A stretch of DNA of 7,185 nucleotides from Burkholderiales bacterium. Lineage in GTDB: Bacteria; Pseudomonadota; Gammaproteobacteria; Burkholderiales; Casimicrobiaceae. The translations under genes were made by a program, and so were the position numbers. Under the pieces are notes generated by a model that saw only the letters and a list, made by a program, of their open reading frames with translations, ran no database searches and was not told where the DNA came from. Shown one piece after another: positions 1 to 6,363 of this stretch. The DNA is taken from positions 1 through 7,185 of the forward strand of contig JAISPI010000109.1 of NCBI GenBank assembly GCA_031275075.1, read 5' to 3'. Each line of letters opens with the position of its first letter. Within the stretch, counting starts at the first letter, position 1.

Positions 1-1899
1 GAGGGACATGAACACGCCGAAGTGTTGCTTGCCGAAGCGGGTTTGATTCCGGAGGGTGGCAGTCTGTACGACAGCGCCAATATTTCGTTGATGCATCATC
101 TGTACGCGGCGTTGCGCGCGCATGCGTTGTTTCTTCGTGACCAGCATTACGTCGTCCAAAACGGCGAAGTGATCATTGTTGACGAATTCACCGGTCGTCT
201 AATGCCGGGTCGCCGTTGGTCGGATGGGTTGCATCAGGCGGTAGAAGCCAAGGAAGGTGTGCAGATTCAGCGCGAAAACCAAACGTTGGCGTCGATCACA
301 TTCCAGAACTTTTTCCGAATGTACGAAAAACTGTCGGGGATGACCGGAACGGCCGACACCGAAGCATTTGAGTTCCAGCAGATCTACAATCTGGAAACGG
401 TGGTGATCCCGACGCATATGCCGATGGTTCGTGGGGACATGAACGACCTGGTGTTCCGGACGTTTCAGGAAAAAGTCGATGCAATCCTTGCTGACATCAA
501 AGATTGTTACTCGCGTGGCCAGCCAGTGCTGGTCGGAACCACTTCGATCGAAAATTCGGAATTGCTGTCGAAGCACCTCGACAAGGCAAAGCTGCCGCAT
601 CAGGTGTTGAACGCCAAACAACATGCGCGCGAAGCCGAGATCGTGGCGCAGGCCGGACGCGAAAAAGCGATCACCATCGCCACCAACATGGCAGGGCGCG
701 GAACCGACATCGTGTTAGGCGGCGCGATTGAGCCGCAGATTCTCAAAATTCGCGAAGATGAAAAACTGACCGAAGCACAGAAAGATAAGGAAGTCGAAAC
801 GTTTCGGGAGGACTGGCAAGCACGGCATGAAAAAGTGCTGTCGTTGGGCGGGCTGCACATCATCGGCACCGAGCGGCATGAGTCACGCCGGATCGACAAT
901 CAGTTGCGTGGCCGTTCCGGCCGGCAAGGTGATCCAGGGTCGTCGCGTTTTTATCTGTCGCTTGAAGACCCGTTGCTGCGCATTTTCGGCGGCGAGCGGC
1001 TGGGCAATATCATGCAGCGGATGAAGATGCCGCCGGGCGAACCGATTGAGCACCCGATGATCAACCGTTCGATTGAGAAGGCGCAGCACCGGGTTGAGAC
1101 GCGCAACTTCGATATTCGCAAGCAACTGCTCGAGTTTGACGATGTGGCCAACGACCAGCGACGGGTGATTTATCACCAACGCAATGAATTGCTGGAAGCC
1201 GAAGACATTTCCGACACTATCGACAGCATGGTTCGTGACGAAATCGGCTTGCTGATGCAGCGTTACATTCCGCTCGAATCGGTGGAGGAGCACTGGGACG
1301 TGCCGGGGCTGGAAAAAGCACTGGTGTCAGAATATCAGATGCGGGTAGACATCTCCGGTTGGCTCAAGGAAAAAGACCACGGCGAAGATGAGTTGCGTGA
1401 TCATCTTGCGGAATTGGCGGTGCAGCAATGGACATCGCATGCCGAGACCGTGGGTGCGCCGGTGATGCGACAGTTTGAGAGCAGTCTGATGCTATCGATG
1501 ATTGATCAGCATTGGCGTGAACATTTGGCGTCGCTCGACCATTTGCGGCAGGGGATCGGTTTGCGCGGCTATGCGCAGAAGAACCCAAAGCAAGAATATA
1601 AGCGCGAAGCGTTTGCGCTGTTTTCATCAATGCTTGACCGAATCAAGCATGACGTGGTGCGAATCCTGATGACAGTACAAGTCCGTTCTCCGCAGGATGT
1701 TGAAGCTGTCGAGGAGAAAGCGCCGAGCGTGTCGAATGTGCGTTACCAGCACGCTGATTACGATGAAGCGTTGGCGGCAGAACCGGAAAGGACACCGACC
1801 ATTCCGTTCGTGCGTGCTGGCGAAAAAGTCGGCCGCAATGATCCTTGTTCTTGCGGTTCTGGGAAAAAATACAAACATTGTCACGGCAAGTTAGCGTAA
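1..1899 (+). CDS. secA: Protein translocase ATPase SecA (5' end outside window)
   Basis: SecA is the cytoplasmic motor that uses ATP to push unfolded preproteins through the SecYEG channel. The frame is open from base 1, so the first ~285-290 residues (Walker A, DEVD box and start of the preprotein cross-linking domain) lie outside the window; 632 residues are seen. Visible in order: the VDEFTGR and GRRWSDGLHQAVEAKEGV block; MTGTADTEA; start of the second nucleotide-binding domain (QPVLVGTTSIENSE); motif V NMAGRGTDIVLGG (about 688-726); motif VI QLRGRSGRQGD (901-933); the helical scaffold with WREHLASLDHLRQGI (about 1513-1557); and the C-terminal zinc/SecB-binding motif CSC-x8-CH (1846-1884). 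The linker before the zinc motif is shorter than in E. coli SecA. The gene ends in TAA, 49 nt before argJ. No frameshift is seen, and the identity is secure. Confidence 0.99.
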   Translation, partial: EGHEHAEVLLAEAGLIPEGGSLYDSANISLMHHLYAALRAHALFLRDQHYVVQNGEVIIVDEFTGRLMPGRRWSDGLHQAVEAKEGVQIQRENQTLASITFQNFFRMYEKLSGMTGTADTEAFEFQQIYNLETVVIPTHMPMVRGDMNDLVFRTFQEKVDAILADIKDCYSRGQPVLVGTTSIENSELLSKHLDKAKLPHQVLNAKQHAREAEIVAQAGREKAITIATNMAGRGTDIVLGGAIEPQILKIREDEKLTEAQKDKEVETFREDWQARHEKVLSLGGLHIIGTERHESRRIDNQLRGRSGRQGDPGSSRFYLSLEDPLLRIFGGERLGNIMQRMKMPPGEPIEHPMINRSIEKAQHRVETRNFDIRKQLLEFDDVANDQRRVIYHQRNELLEAEDISDTIDSMVRDEIGLLMQRYIPLESVEEHWDVPGLEKALVSEYQMRVDISGWLKEKDHGEDELRDHLAELAVQQWTSHAETVGAPVMRQFESSLMLSMIDQHWREHLASLDHLRQGIGLRGYAQKNPKQEYKREAFALFSSMLDRIKHDVVRILMTVQVRSPQDVEAVEEKAPSVSNVRYQHADYDEALAAEPERTPTIPFVRAGEKVGRNDPCSCGSGKKYKHCHGKLA

Positions 1900-1936
1900 T
1901 TCAAACATCAGGAAAACTTGTCCTTAAAATAACTTC

Positions 1937-1944
1937 AAGGGGAG
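1937..1944 (+). promoter_or_regulatory. Ribosome binding site of argJ
   Basis: AAGGGGAG lies 4 nt before the ATG at 1949. It is a strong purine-rich Shine-Dalgarno sequence and fixes the argJ start. It contrasts with the weak or absent sites in front of mutT, yacG and coaE, which suggests argJ is translated independently of secA even if co-transcribed. No convincing -35/-10 pair was found in the 49-nt gap. Confidence 0.7.
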
Positions 1945-1948
1945 TGTC

Positions 1949-3211
1949 ATGTCAGTTTGTTATACGCCTTCAACAGTTGACGATGTGTTCTCCGTCCCAG
2001 GGATTCGTTTGGGTGCTGTTGCGGCACAGATCAAGAACTGGCAGCGGGACGATGTGCTGGTGATCGAGTGTGCGCCGGGGACCACGGCGGCGGCTGTCTT
2101 TACGCAGAACCGGTTTTGTGCGGCGCCGGTGTTGGTCGATCGTGAACACCTGGCCTGGCAGCAGCAATTCGGAAAATCGTTGCGGGCTGTTGTTATCAAT
2201 GCCGGTAACGCCAATGCCGGAACTGGCGCTTCGGGTCTGGATCATGCGCGTCGCACCTGTAACGAGATGGCGGTTTTACTGGGGTGTGCACCAGAAGAAG
2301 TGATGGTGTGCTCAACCGGTGTGATCATGGAACCGCTGCCGATTGACAAGTTGTTGGCAGGTTTGCCGGAGGCACATCAACGTTGTAGCGAGGCAAGTGA
2401 CGCCAGTGCGGCGGCCTGGTTAACGGCAGCGCATGCGATCATGACTACCGATACGGTTCACAAAGTGGCGTCAGTACAGGTGATGATTGATGGTGTGCCG
2501 GTGACAATTACCGGAATCGCCAAAGGGGCGGGGATGATTCACCCGAACATGGCGACGATGCTGGGATTCATCGCAACCGACATGCCGGTGGCGGCGTCGG
2601 TGTGGCAATTGCTGTTGCGCGAAGTGGCGGACTGTTCGTTCAACGCGGTGACGGTTGATGGCGATACTTCGACCAATGATACTTTGATCGCGATGGCGAC
2701 GGGGCAAGCGAAAGTTGCTCTGCTGGCGGTAAGCGACGATCCGCGGTTGCCGATATTCAAAAAAGCATTGCTTGAAGTGGCCGTGCGCTTGGCGCAAGCG
2801 ATTGCGCGCGACGGCGAGGGGGCGACCAAATTCATTACGATTCAGGTTGAAGGAGGACGTAACGCCGAAGAGTGCCGCCAGGTGGCGTTGAAGGTGGCGC
2901 ATTCGCCGCTGATAAAAACGGCGTTTTTTGCATCGGATCCCAATCTTGGGCGCATTGTTTGCGCGATAGGTAATTCGGCGCCGCCGGATCTTGATGTGTC
3001 ACGCGTCCGGTTGTGGCTTGACGATGTGGTTGTGATCGTTGATGGTGGTCGGGCACCAAGTTATACGGAAGAAGCAGGGCAACGGGTGATGCGCCAGTCG
3101 GAAATCACGGTACGGATCGACTTGGGATTGGGAGGCGATGTCGCAGTCACGGTGTGGACATGTGATTTGTCGCACGATTACGTCTCGATCAACGCGGATT
3201 ACCGGAGCTGA
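1949..3211 (+). CDS. argJ: Glutamate N-acetyltransferase / ornithine acetyltransferase ArgJ
   Basis: ArgJ moves the acetyl group from N-acetylornithine to glutamate, giving ornithine and regenerating N-acetylglutamate in the cyclic arginine pathway; some members also use acetyl-CoA. The protein is cytoplasmic. At 420 residues it has full family length. The N-terminal stretch has the FTQNRFCAAPV block and NAGNANAGTG. CSTG at residues 121-124 should supply the oxyanion-hole Thr123-Gly124. KGAGMIHPNMATML carries the autocleavage site: the precursor should split between Ala202 and Thr203, with Thr203 becoming the N-terminal nucleophile of the beta chain. The protein ends in the typical YVSINADYRS. 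The start is fixed by the strong AAGGGGAG site. The gene sits 49 nt after secA and 16 nt before the DUF815 ATPase. Whether the enzyme is mono- or bifunctional cannot be told from sequence by eye. Confidence 0.98.
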   Translation: MSVCYTPSTVDDVFSVPGIRLGAVAAQIKNWQRDDVLVIECAPGTTAAAVFTQNRFCAAPVLVDREHLAWQQQFGKSLRAVVINAGNANAGTGASGLDHARRTCNEMAVLLGCAPEEVMVCSTGVIMEPLPIDKLLAGLPEAHQRCSEASDASAAAWLTAAHAIMTTDTVHKVASVQVMIDGVPVTITGIAKGAGMIHPNMATMLGFIATDMPVAASVWQLLLREVADCSFNAVTVDGDTSTNDTLIAMATGQAKVALLAVSDDPRLPIFKKALLEVAVRLAQAIARDGEGATKFITIQVEGGRNAEECRQVALKVAHSPLIKTAFFASDPNLGRIVCAIGNSAPPDLDVSRVRLWLDDVVVIVDGGRAPSYTEEAGQRVMRQSEITVRIDLGLGGDVAVTVWTCDLSHDYVSINADYRS

Positions 3212-3227
3212 GATACAAAGGTGAACG

Positions 3228-4151
3228 GTGAATGCGAAATCAACAACGCCGGAAACACGCTGGCTGAATTTTCTTGAGCGGGCGGAAGTAACACTGACCC
3301 GCGCCGAATTGTTGTTGCCGGAACAGCCGGCAACGATCGATTGGACGAAGACACTGGCGGCGCGTTGGGAACGGCGGCATGGCGTTCGATACGGCTGCGG
3401 TGCGTTGTATCCGGTGGTGGCGCCGCACACCGTATCGCTTGATCGTCTGGTGGGTATTGACGAACAAAAGGCGCGCATCAATCAGAATACAAAGCAATTT
3501 GTTGCGGGCTATCCGGCTAACAATGTGCTATTGACCGGCGCTCCCGGCACTGGCAAGTCGTCGCTGGTCAAGGCGATGCTGGGCCGCTACGGCAAACAAG
3601 GGTTGCGGCTGATTGAAGTCGATAAGGGTGATTTGTTCGATTTGTCGAAAATTCTTGAAAGCCTTCAAGGGGCGACACAACGTTTTATCCTGTTTTGTGA
3701 CGATCTGGCGTTTGATGTGCAGGAAGGCGGTTATCGTGAATTGAAGGCGGTACTCGACGGTTCAATCACGGCGCCGCCTGAGAATGTGCTGATTTATGCA
3801 ACGTCGAACCGCCGTCATCTGATGTCGACATTTTTCCACGAAAATTTTTCGCAGAGCGACGGCAAAAGTGAAATTCATCCGGATGAAGCAAAAGAAGAAA
3901 AAACGGCACTGGCCGAGCGTTTCGGTTTGTGGATTTCGTTTTATTCGTTCAGTGAGGACGATTATCTTGCGGCGGTCTCCGGCTGGCTGACACAACACGG
4001 GATACCTTTGCCGAAAACAGAAGAGGCAATCGAAACCTTGCGTCTGGAAGCGTTGCAATGGGCGCGTTTGCGTGGCTCGGTCAGCGGCCGGACAGCGTGG
4101 CAGTTTGCGCGTCATTACGCGGGCTGTAGGGCGCTCCGCTCTGAATCATGA
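3228..4151 (+). CDS. DUF815-family AAA+ ATPase, function unknown
   Basis: This is a soluble P-loop ATPase of 307 residues that I recognise as a DUF815 protein; no biological role for the family is firmly established to my knowledge. After an N-terminal helical region (about 1-70) comes the VGIDEQKARINQNTKQF segment, then Walker A GAPGTGKS at 104-111 and Walker B FILFCDDL with Asp158-Asp159. These are followed by the family-typical ENVLIYATSNRRHL (a sensor-1-like Thr/Ser-Asn), an EIHPDEAKEEKTALAERFGLW block, and a C-terminal helical part with SGRTAWQFARHYAG that could hold the sensor-2 arginine. The start is GTG at 3228, preceded at short spacing by AAAGGTGA; the nearby ATG at 3232 is in another frame. 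Its stop overlaps the mutT start as ATGA, so the two are probably translationally coupled. No membrane segment or signal peptide is seen. Confidence 0.93.
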   Translation: MNAKSTTPETRWLNFLERAEVTLTRAELLLPEQPATIDWTKTLAARWERRHGVRYGCGALYPVVAPHTVSLDRLVGIDEQKARINQNTKQFVAGYPANNVLLTGAPGTGKSSLVKAMLGRYGKQGLRLIEVDKGDLFDLSKILESLQGATQRFILFCDDLAFDVQEGGYRELKAVLDGSITAPPENVLIYATSNRRHLMSTFFHENFSQSDGKSEIHPDEAKEEKTALAERFGLWISFYSFSEDDYLAAVSGWLTQHGIPLPKTEEAIETLRLEALQWARLRGSVSGRTAWQFARHYAGCRALRSES

Positions 4152-4552
4152 AGCTGGTGCAAGTGGCGGCGGCGGTCTTGACGCGATCAGGAAATGAATT
4201 TTTATTGACGCAGCGGCCATCGGGTAAAGTGTACGCGGGCTATTGGGAGTTTCCCGGCGGCAAGATTGAAGCGGGAGAAGCCGCACAAGCAGCGTTGGCG
4301 CGTGAGTTGGAAGAAGAGCTGGGGATTGTCGTCGAACAGGCGGTGCTTTGGCAGACCGTTCATTTCACCTATCCGCACGCCGAGGTGGAATTGCATTTTT
4401 TTCATGTAACGGTTTGGCGCGGCGAACCTTACGGTCGTGAAGGGCAGGACTGTGGTTGGCAAACGTTGGACACATGTAAAAATTTGCTGCTGCTACCGGC
4501 CAACGACGGGATTTTGAAGGCGTTGCCGGCGTTATTGAAAGGCGAGACTTAA
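4148..4552 (+). CDS. mutT: Nudix hydrolase, MutT-type 8-oxo-dGTP diphosphatase
   Basis: MutT hydrolyses 8-oxo-dGTP to 8-oxo-dGMP and pyrophosphate, preventing A:T to C:G transversions. The 134-residue protein begins MKLVQVAAAVL, as expected for the first strand of the fold. A complete Nudix box spans residues 38-60 (G-x5-E-x7-RE-x2-EE-x-GI, here Gly38, Glu44, Arg52-Glu53, Glu56-Glu57, Gly59), supplying the metal ligands. The ending LPANDGILKAL is typical of MutT. Its length is the usual single-domain size, without the thiamine-synthase-like C-terminal fusion found in some proteobacteria. The ATG overlaps the upstream stop by 4 nt and no good ribosome binding site precedes it, so translation probably depends on the DUF815 gene. 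It is the last gene of the + strand group. MutT is the best guess, but Nudix substrate specificity cannot be proven from sequence. Confidence 0.93.
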   Translation: MKLVQVAAAVLTRSGNEFLLTQRPSGKVYAGYWEFPGGKIEAGEAAQAALARELEEELGIVVEQAVLWQTVHFTYPHAEVELHFFHVTVWRGEPYGREGQDCGWQTLDTCKNLLLLPANDGILKALPALLKGET

Positions 4553-4599
4553 AAGGCTCCGAAAAACGCCGGATTTCAATGAGGCGAAATATACTAATA

Positions 4600-4641
4600 G
4601 CAAAGAGCTCAAAGATTTTTTGTGTTCTCTGCGTTCTTTGC
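4600..4641. other. Inverted repeat with 7-bp arms in the convergent gap
   Basis: GCAAAGA at 4600-4606 is the exact reverse complement of TCTTTGC at 4635-4641. The arms can be lengthened by two GC pairs if a 2-nt bulge is allowed, and the 28-nt loop can fold further (CAAA with TTTG). The right arm lies inside the 9-bp tandem repeat. The position between two converging operons suggests a role in ending transcription, but no run of T follows on either strand, so it is not a canonical intrinsic terminator. Confidence 0.4.
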
Positions 4642-4642
4642 A
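4616..4642. repeat. Tandem 9-bp repeat, three units
   Basis: Three adjacent 9-mers read TTTTTTGTG (4616-4624), TTCTCTGCG (4625-4633) and TTCTTTGCA (4634-4642), close to a consensus TTCTTTGCG. On the - strand this is the CGCAAAGAA-type repeat that, from memory, recurs between genes in many unrelated bacterial genomes, often followed by a TTTTAAC-like end. Here GTTAAAAC follows directly. Read as protein it gives a three-residue pattern such as AKNAENTKN, a well-known source of false hypothetical proteins. Confidence 0.65.
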
Positions 4643-4660
4643 GTTAAAACGATTTTTAAC
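4643..4660. terminator. Possible weak bidirectional terminator hairpin
   Basis: GTTAAAA (4643-4649) and TTTTAAC (4654-4660) form a perfect 7-bp inverted repeat around the loop CGAT. It lies between the mutT and yacG stop codons, where a two-way terminator is expected. The stem is almost all A-T and no separate T tract follows on either strand, so its strength is doubtful. It may simply be the end of the adjacent dispersed repeat. Confidence 0.3.
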
Positions 4661-4669
4661 GCGTTGTGG

Positions 4670-4903
4670 TTAATTGGCGATTTCTGAAATACGGATCCCT
4701 GATTCCTGATCCCTGTTTTCTGCTTCGGCAATCCGGTAAGTTTCATCAGCCCAAGCGCCGAGATCGAGCAATTTGCAACGTTCCGAACAGAACGGTCTCC
4801 AACATGATTCCGAGGTCCAGACAACCGTTACGCCACATTGCGGACAAGCAACGGTCGTGGCCGGGACAGTTGTCGGAATCGCTTGGGAAGCTGTTTTCTT
4901 CAT
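4670..4903 (-). CDS. yacG: DNA gyrase inhibitor YacG, small zinc protein
   Basis: YacG is a small zinc-finger protein that binds GyrB and inhibits gyrase in E. coli. The 77-residue product has the family zinc site C-x2-C-x15-C-x3-C at Cys20, Cys23, Cys39 and Cys43. Around it are the hallmark stretches CPQCGVTVVW and WRPFCSERCKLLDLGAW. The chosen ATG at 4903 overlaps the zapD stop as ATGA; a TTG three codons further upstream is possible but less likely. No ribosome binding site is visible, so coupling to zapD is likely. The N-terminal ~18 residues are Thr/Ala-rich and longer than in E. coli YacG. The last ~14 codons (ENRDQESGIRISEI) lie inside a 7-bp tandem repeat, so the tail sequence and stop may be repeat-derived. 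The zinc core is intact, and function is inferred from the family. Confidence 0.95.
   Translation of the reverse strand: MKKTASQAIPTTVPATTVACPQCGVTVVWTSESCWRPFCSERCKLLDLGAWADETYRIAEAENRDQESGIRISEIAN
4679..4721. repeat. Tandem 7-bp repeat overlapping the 3' end of yacG
   Basis: The clear core is GATCCCT (4694-4700), GATTCCT (4701-4707) and GATCCCT (4708-4714). A looser unit, GTTTTCT (4715-4721), lies on one side, and GATTTCT (4679-4685) plus a degenerate unit lie on the other. On the - strand it reads AGGGATCAGGAATCAGGGATC. Heptad repeats of this kind are, from memory, common between genes in several proteobacteria. Because the unit is 7 bp, the yacG reading frame shifts with each unit and the encoded peptide is not itself repetitive. 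Confidence 0.7.
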
Positions 4904-5661
4904 AGCGAACAAAAAGTCAGGTTGAAGGTGACATCGTAGTTGCAGACATTGCCGCGCGTCATGTCTTCAGCGGTTAAGAAGCGGATGTTGAGTGCGTATT
5001 TATTGGCGCTGATCTCGGGAACACAGGTGACGCCATCCGCAACCGATAGCCGCAACAATTGCACGGTCTTGGTGTTGGCGTGCATCATCTGGAAGGCCCC
5101 ATGCGGTGCCGTACATGTGGTGGTCTGACCACTTTCGCGCAGAATGCGCAAAATGATAGAGATACCGTTGCGAATCGGTTCAAGCGGTGTTAGCCATTGC
5201 TGCAAATCGTTTTGTCGGCGAGCGGGAGATTGGTGCAGCCAGAAGTGAAAGGCCGGAAGGTCGAACCCACAAGCGCCTCCGGGCAGTGAAGTCCGTTGTT
5301 TGATCGCCATCAACCACTCGTTTTCACGCAGGTGTGAGCCGACCTTTCCGGTAAACGCGAAAATTTTCGCGATCACACGATCGATGTCATCGAGCAGATT
5401 CTCCAGCAGCTCCTGATCGATATTCTGGTGGTGCCGCAATGCGCTCAATACCAGTTTTTGACGTTCAAGCTCCTGCAGCAAGTCGGATTTGAGATCGGCG
5501 CGCGCTGCGACTTCGGTGATCTCGAACAATGCCAGCAATGCTGCGTGGTGATCCAGAAAAGTTTCACGCGCCGCAAAAAAACGCACGCGCGCAAAGAGAT
5601 CCTCGAGCCGCATAAGCGTGCGAACCCGTTCATTGAGAGGATGTTCGTAGAAAACAGGCAC
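4900..5661 (-). CDS. zapD: Cell division protein ZapD (YacF), FtsZ-bundling factor
   Basis: ZapD binds the C-terminal tail of FtsZ and cross-links its filaments at the division ring in the cytoplasm. With the GTG start at 5661 the product is 253 residues (E. coli: 247). The N-terminus VFYEHPLNERVRTLMRLEDLF matches the family opening. The middle has LLQELERQKLVL, RTSLPGGACGFDLPAFHFWLH and PARRQNDLQQW, and the C-terminal beta domain contains LLRLSVADG and EISANKYALNIRF. The frame stays open back to 5799, but that part overlaps coaE and reads unlike ZapD. No ATG or TTG lies between it and the conserved start, so GTG at 5661 is the best choice, with GGGG a few bases upstream as a modest ribosome binding site. 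The stop overlaps the yacG start (ATGA). The ending NLTFCSL resembles other family members. Confidence 0.95.
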   Translation of the reverse strand: MPVFYEHPLNERVRTLMRLEDLFARVRFFAARETFLDHHAALLALFEITEVAARADLKSDLLQELERQKLVLSALRHHQNIDQELLENLLDDIDRVIAKIFAFTGKVGSHLRENEWLMAIKQRTSLPGGACGFDLPAFHFWLHQSPARRQNDLQQWLTPLEPIRNGISIILRILRESGQTTTCTAPHGAFQMMHANTKTVQLLRLSVADGVTCVPEISANKYALNIRFLTAEDMTRGNVCNYDVTFNLTFCSL

Positions 5662-5752
5662 CCGAACCCCATGACGGTTATGGTAAACCCCTCCATTGTG
5701 CCGTAATTTTGTGGATTTATTAAGCTTTTTGGACGGGGGGCTAAAATCAGTT
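5662..5752 (-). other. Leader between coaE and zapD
   Basis: This 91-nt gap is the only sizeable non-coding stretch within the - strand group. On the - strand it begins with a C6 run (CCCCCC) and continues with an A/T-rich stretch containing AAAAAGCTTAATAAA. GGAGGGG sits about 30 nt before the proposed zapD GTG, where it is better placed for an overlapping out-of-frame ATG. The A/T-rich part could hold a zapD promoter (TTAATA as a -10), but no matching -35 is evident. No terminator hairpin was seen after coaE. Confidence 0.35.
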
Positions 5753-6358
5753 TTACCGGGCGTTGGCCAACGTTCGGTAGAAGCGATCCAATTGCGCAAC
5801 TTGAGCAGTCAGGTTTTCCAGCAATCCGCTGTTGTCGAGAACATCGTCGGCGAGCGCCAAACGCTGGTCGCGGGAGTATTGCGCTGCCATGATGGCACGA
5901 ATTTCGTTTTCATGCAGACCGCGTGAGGCGGTGACCCGGGCGATTTGTTGTGCTTCAGGACAATCGACGACCAGAATACGGTCGGCGCGTTCGCGTAATC
6001 CCGGTTTTTCGAGAAGCAAGGGCACAATCCACAAGCCATACGGCCCCTGCCATTGGGTGATTCGGCGGACGGTTTCTGCGCTGACATGCGGATGAACAAT
6101 AGCTTCGAGCCGTGCTCGTAACGCCGGATCAGCGAATATTTGTCGGCGGATAAAGGCGCGGTTCAGGGTTCCGTCGGTTTGGACGGCAGCACTGCCAAAA
6201 AGCGCGACGATGTCTGGGTAGGCGCTACCACCGAGCTCGCTGGCGGCGTGTGCCAGATCGTCGGCATCAAGTGTTTCAATGCCCAGCGTCGAAAAAGCCT
6301 GAGCGACGGTTGATTTGCCGCAACCTATACCGCCGGTGACGCCGATGACCAAAGCCAT
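5753..6358 (-). CDS. coaE: Dephospho-CoA kinase CoaE
   Basis: CoaE phosphorylates the 3'-hydroxyl of dephospho-CoA with ATP, the last step of coenzyme A synthesis, in the cytoplasm. The 201-residue product (E. coli: 206) starts MALVIGVTGGIGCGKST, with the P-loop G-x4-GKS at residues 9-16. DADDLAH at 31-37 is the conserved acidic segment. Next come DGTLNRAFIRRQIFADP, the IVHPHV block, YGLWIVPLLLEK and RILVVDCPEAQQIAR, then the lid/C-terminal AAQYSRDQRLALADDVLDNSG. The frame is open further upstream to 6562 but overlaps pilD there and is unlike CoaE. The ATG at 6358 is 5 nt after the pilD stop, with TCCTC between and no Shine-Dalgarno sequence, so translation probably depends on re-initiation after PilD. 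Confidence 0.98.
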   Translation of the reverse strand: MALVIGVTGGIGCGKSTVAQAFSTLGIETLDADDLAHAASELGGSAYPDIVALFGSAAVQTDGTLNRAFIRRQIFADPALRARLEAIVHPHVSAETVRRITQWQGPYGLWIVPLLLEKPGLRERADRILVVDCPEAQQIARVTASRGLHENEIRAIMAAQYSRDQRLALADDVLDNSGLLENLTAQVAQLDRFYRTLANAR

Positions 6359-6363
6359 GAGGA

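Noticed and set aside
199..624. Long antisense open frame (141 codons) opposite secA
   Set aside because: It lies wholly within conserved secA codons, has no recognisable domain, and similar antisense openings occur opposite argJ and the ATPase because of codon bias.
1902..1930. Possible argJ promoter with TAAAAT (1925-1930) as -10
   Set aside because: No TTGACA-like -35 is found at suitable spacing, and the A/T-rich gap alone is not enough support.
4557..4572. Possible terminator hairpin right after mutT (TCCG ... CGGA)
   Set aside because: The stem is only 4 bp with an 8-nt loop and no T tract follows, so it is too weak to call.
4609..4824. Antisense open frame of 71 codons across the repeats, in a different frame from yacG
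   Set aside because: Its C-terminal AKNAENTKN pattern comes from the 9-bp repeat and the rest is yacG read out of frame. It looks like a typical repeat-derived false protein.
5445..5696. Open frame on the - strand inside the zapD start region, with a good ribosome binding site (GGAGGGG) and ATG
   Set aside because: It overlaps zapD in another frame, has no recognisable features and is Cys/Arg-rich in the way of out-of-frame translations. It is more likely a shadow.
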